A stretch of DNA of 64,000 nucleotides, taken from the NCBI RefSeq assembly GCF_024508275.1, contig NZ_CP101989.1, positions 1,550,001 through 1,614,000 of the forward strand, in the 5' to 3' direction. The notes beneath the pieces were generated by a model that did not search any database, was not told the origin of the DNA, and saw only the letters and a program-made list of their open reading frames with translations. Positions 63,018 through 64,000 of the stretch are shown here, piece after piece. The stretch comes from Cellulomonas wangsupingiae. Lineage in GTDB: Bacteria > Actinomycetota > Actinomycetes > Actinomycetales > Cellulomonadaceae. Position numbers and translations under genes: made by a program. Position 1 is the stretch's first letter; each line of letters begins with the position of its first letter.

Positions 63018-63060
63018 GACGCCGCGTCCCGGGCGTGCCCACGCACCGGGACGCGGCGTC
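63018..63060 (+). terminator. ftsY terminator
   Basis: Perfect 15-bp stem GACGCCGCGTCCCGG/CCGGGACGCGGCGTC with a 13-base loop, 18 bases after the stop. Confidence 0.8.
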
Positions 63061-63086
63061 CTGCGCACTGGACATACGCCCAGCAC

Positions 63087-63155
63087 GAAACCCAACGTTT
63101 ACGCGGCGGGGTCGGCTGTCACACGTGCGTAACCGGCGTGCCGGTCCTGCGAAAC
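63087..63155 (+). promoter_or_regulatory. GlnR-like operator upstream of amtB
   Basis: GTCAC-ACGTGC-GTAAC (63118-63133) fits the actinobacterial GlnR half-site pattern GTnAC-n6-GnAAC. A second partial element, GAAAC-n6-TTTAC (63087-63102), and a lone GAAAC at 63151 flank it. The sites lie 60-125 bases before the amtB start, where nitrogen control would be expected. Confidence 0.6.
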
Positions 63156-63212
63156 CACCTCGCTCCACAGTTGTCCCCGTCCGGCCGCCCGGCTGGCGAG
63201 GGGAGTGCAGAC

Positions 63213-64000
63213 ATGGAGTGGGACACCGGAGCCGCAGCCTGGATGCTGACGTCAGCATCCCTCGTGCTCCTGATGACGCCAGGACTGGCGTTCTTCTACG
63301 GGGGCATGGTCAGGGGCAAGTCGGTCCTGAACATGATGATGATGTCGTTCGGCGCCATCGGCGTGGTCGCCGTCATCTACGTGCTGTGGGGCTGGTCGAT
63401 GTCGTACGGCTCGAGCGTCGCCGGGGTCTTCGGCAACCCGTTCGACCAGTTCGGCCTCAGCGGCACGATGTTCGACGCGGCCGGTGAGGCGGTCGCCAGC
63501 CCGCTCGGCAACTACCCGCAGGTGATCGACGTCGCCTTCCAGGTGACGTTCGCGATCATCACGGTCGCGCTGATCAGCGGTGCGCTGGCCGACCGGACGA
63601 AGTTCGGGACGTGGCTCGCGTTCGTCGCCGTCTGGGTGACGGTCGGCTACTTCCCGATGGCGCACATGGTGTGGGGCGGCGGCCAGCTGTCCGGCGCCGA
63701 GGGCTCGATCGCCGCCGCGATGTTCGGCACCACGGACGGCGTCGCGAACACCACGCCGATCGACTTCGCCGGTGGCACGGTCGTCCACATCAACGCCGGT
63801 GTCGCCGCCCTCGTGCTGGCGCTCATCGTCGGCAAGCGCAAGGGCTTCGGCACCGAGGCGATGCGCCCGCACAACCTGCCGTTCGTCATGCTCGGTGCCG
63901 CCCTGCTGTGGTTCGGCTGGTTCGGCTTCAACGCCGGCTCGGCGTTCGGCGCGAACGAGACCGCAGGCCTCGCGTGGGTCAACACGACGACCTGCACCGC
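63213..64000 (+). CDS. amtB: Ammonium transporter AmtB, 3' end outside window
   Basis: The first 262 codons of an Amt/Rh-family channel. MTPGLAFFYGGMVRGKSVLN, SGALADRTKFGTWLAF, FAGGTVVHINAG (with the first pore His) and LLWFGWFGFNAGSA are family signatures. The ATG at 63213 has the ribosome site GAGGGGAG. It is open at the window end. glnB/glnK and glnD often follow in actinobacteria but are not visible. It is probably activated by GlnR under nitrogen limitation. Confidence 0.95.
   Translation, partial: MEWDTGAAAWMLTSASLVLLMTPGLAFFYGGMVRGKSVLNMMMMSFGAIGVVAVIYVLWGWSMSYGSSVAGVFGNPFDQFGLSGTMFDAAGEAVASPLGNYPQVIDVAFQVTFAIITVALISGALADRTKFGTWLAFVAVWVTVGYFPMAHMVWGGGQLSGAEGSIAAAMFGTTDGVANTTPIDFAGGTVVHINAGVAALVLALIVGKRKGFGTEAMRPHNLPFVMLGAALLWFGWFGFNAGSAFGANETAGLAWVNTTTCT

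Overview
This window comes from the chromosome of a very GC-rich actinobacterium. GTG starts are frequent, many genes overlap by 4 bases (GTGA/ATGA), and several promoters have a TANNNT -10 hexamer about six bases before the start codon, as in leaderless transcripts. A secreted esterase with a CBM2 module, the ileS-folC-DUF4233-ndk and smc-ftsY-amtB neighbourhoods, an actinobacterial ileS T-box and a possible F420-precursor transporter all fit a cellulolytic Micrococcales such as Cellulomonas. The genus is an inference. I saw no CRISPR array, rRNA, tRNA or insertion sequence.

Layout. 1-3.8 kb: end of a type VII secretion locus (EccC/FtsK ATPase, two identical WXG100-like proteins on a 416-bp duplicated block, a truncated-looking T7SS substrate). 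3.9-5.6 kb (minus): class F sortase coupled to a DUF3494 ice-binding-like surface protein. 5.9-8.8 kb (minus): three-gene metal/cofactor ABC importer resembling the putative F420-0 family. 9.1-10.5 kb (minus): secreted esterase-CBM2. 10.6-21.6 kb: a MocR regulator divergent from a reductive pyrimidine/hydantoin catabolism cluster (beta-ureidopropionase, dihydropyrimidinase, LLM flavin/F420 enzyme, ABC importer, class III aminotransferase, YdfG-like SDR). 21.7-25.4 kb: heterodimeric ABC exporter with one degenerate ATP site. 25.5-33.5 kb: seven overlapping genes, pnuC-nadR followed by a MoxR ATPase, an unknown protein, a HExxH/vWA protein, a helical protein and a PaaK-like adenylate-forming enzyme. 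33.5-42.5 kb: a PucR regulator divergent from an oxamate-transcarbamoylase-like cluster (AllH, AllF/FdrA, AllG, a carbamate kinase fused in frame to a biuret-hydrolase-like enzyme, and a permease fused to an allophanate-hydrolase C-terminal-like domain). 42.5-46.2 kb: TipA-like MerR regulator, FNT channel, phosphoribosyltransferase, two HAD phosphatases. 46.2-57.6 kb: T-box-controlled ileS, folC, then a duplicated beta-helix region with dhaK and folC debris, dhaKLM, DUF4233 and ndk. 57.7-64 kb: smc (with two compensating frameshifts in this sequence), a small membrane protein, ftsY, and the start of amtB behind a GlnR-like box.

How the parts fit. A nitrogen-scavenging theme recurs: pyrimidine/hydantoin breakdown, a carbamoyl-phosphate/ATP-yielding ureide route, and GlnR-type control of ammonium uptake. 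The two stretches most worth experiments are the pnuC-nadR-MoxR-vWA-ligase operon, which joins NAD salvage to a conflict-system-like ATPase module, and the AllFGH cluster with its two unusual gene fusions. Neither can be assigned a proven function from sequence alone. All family names and comparisons come from memory of the families, without database searches.
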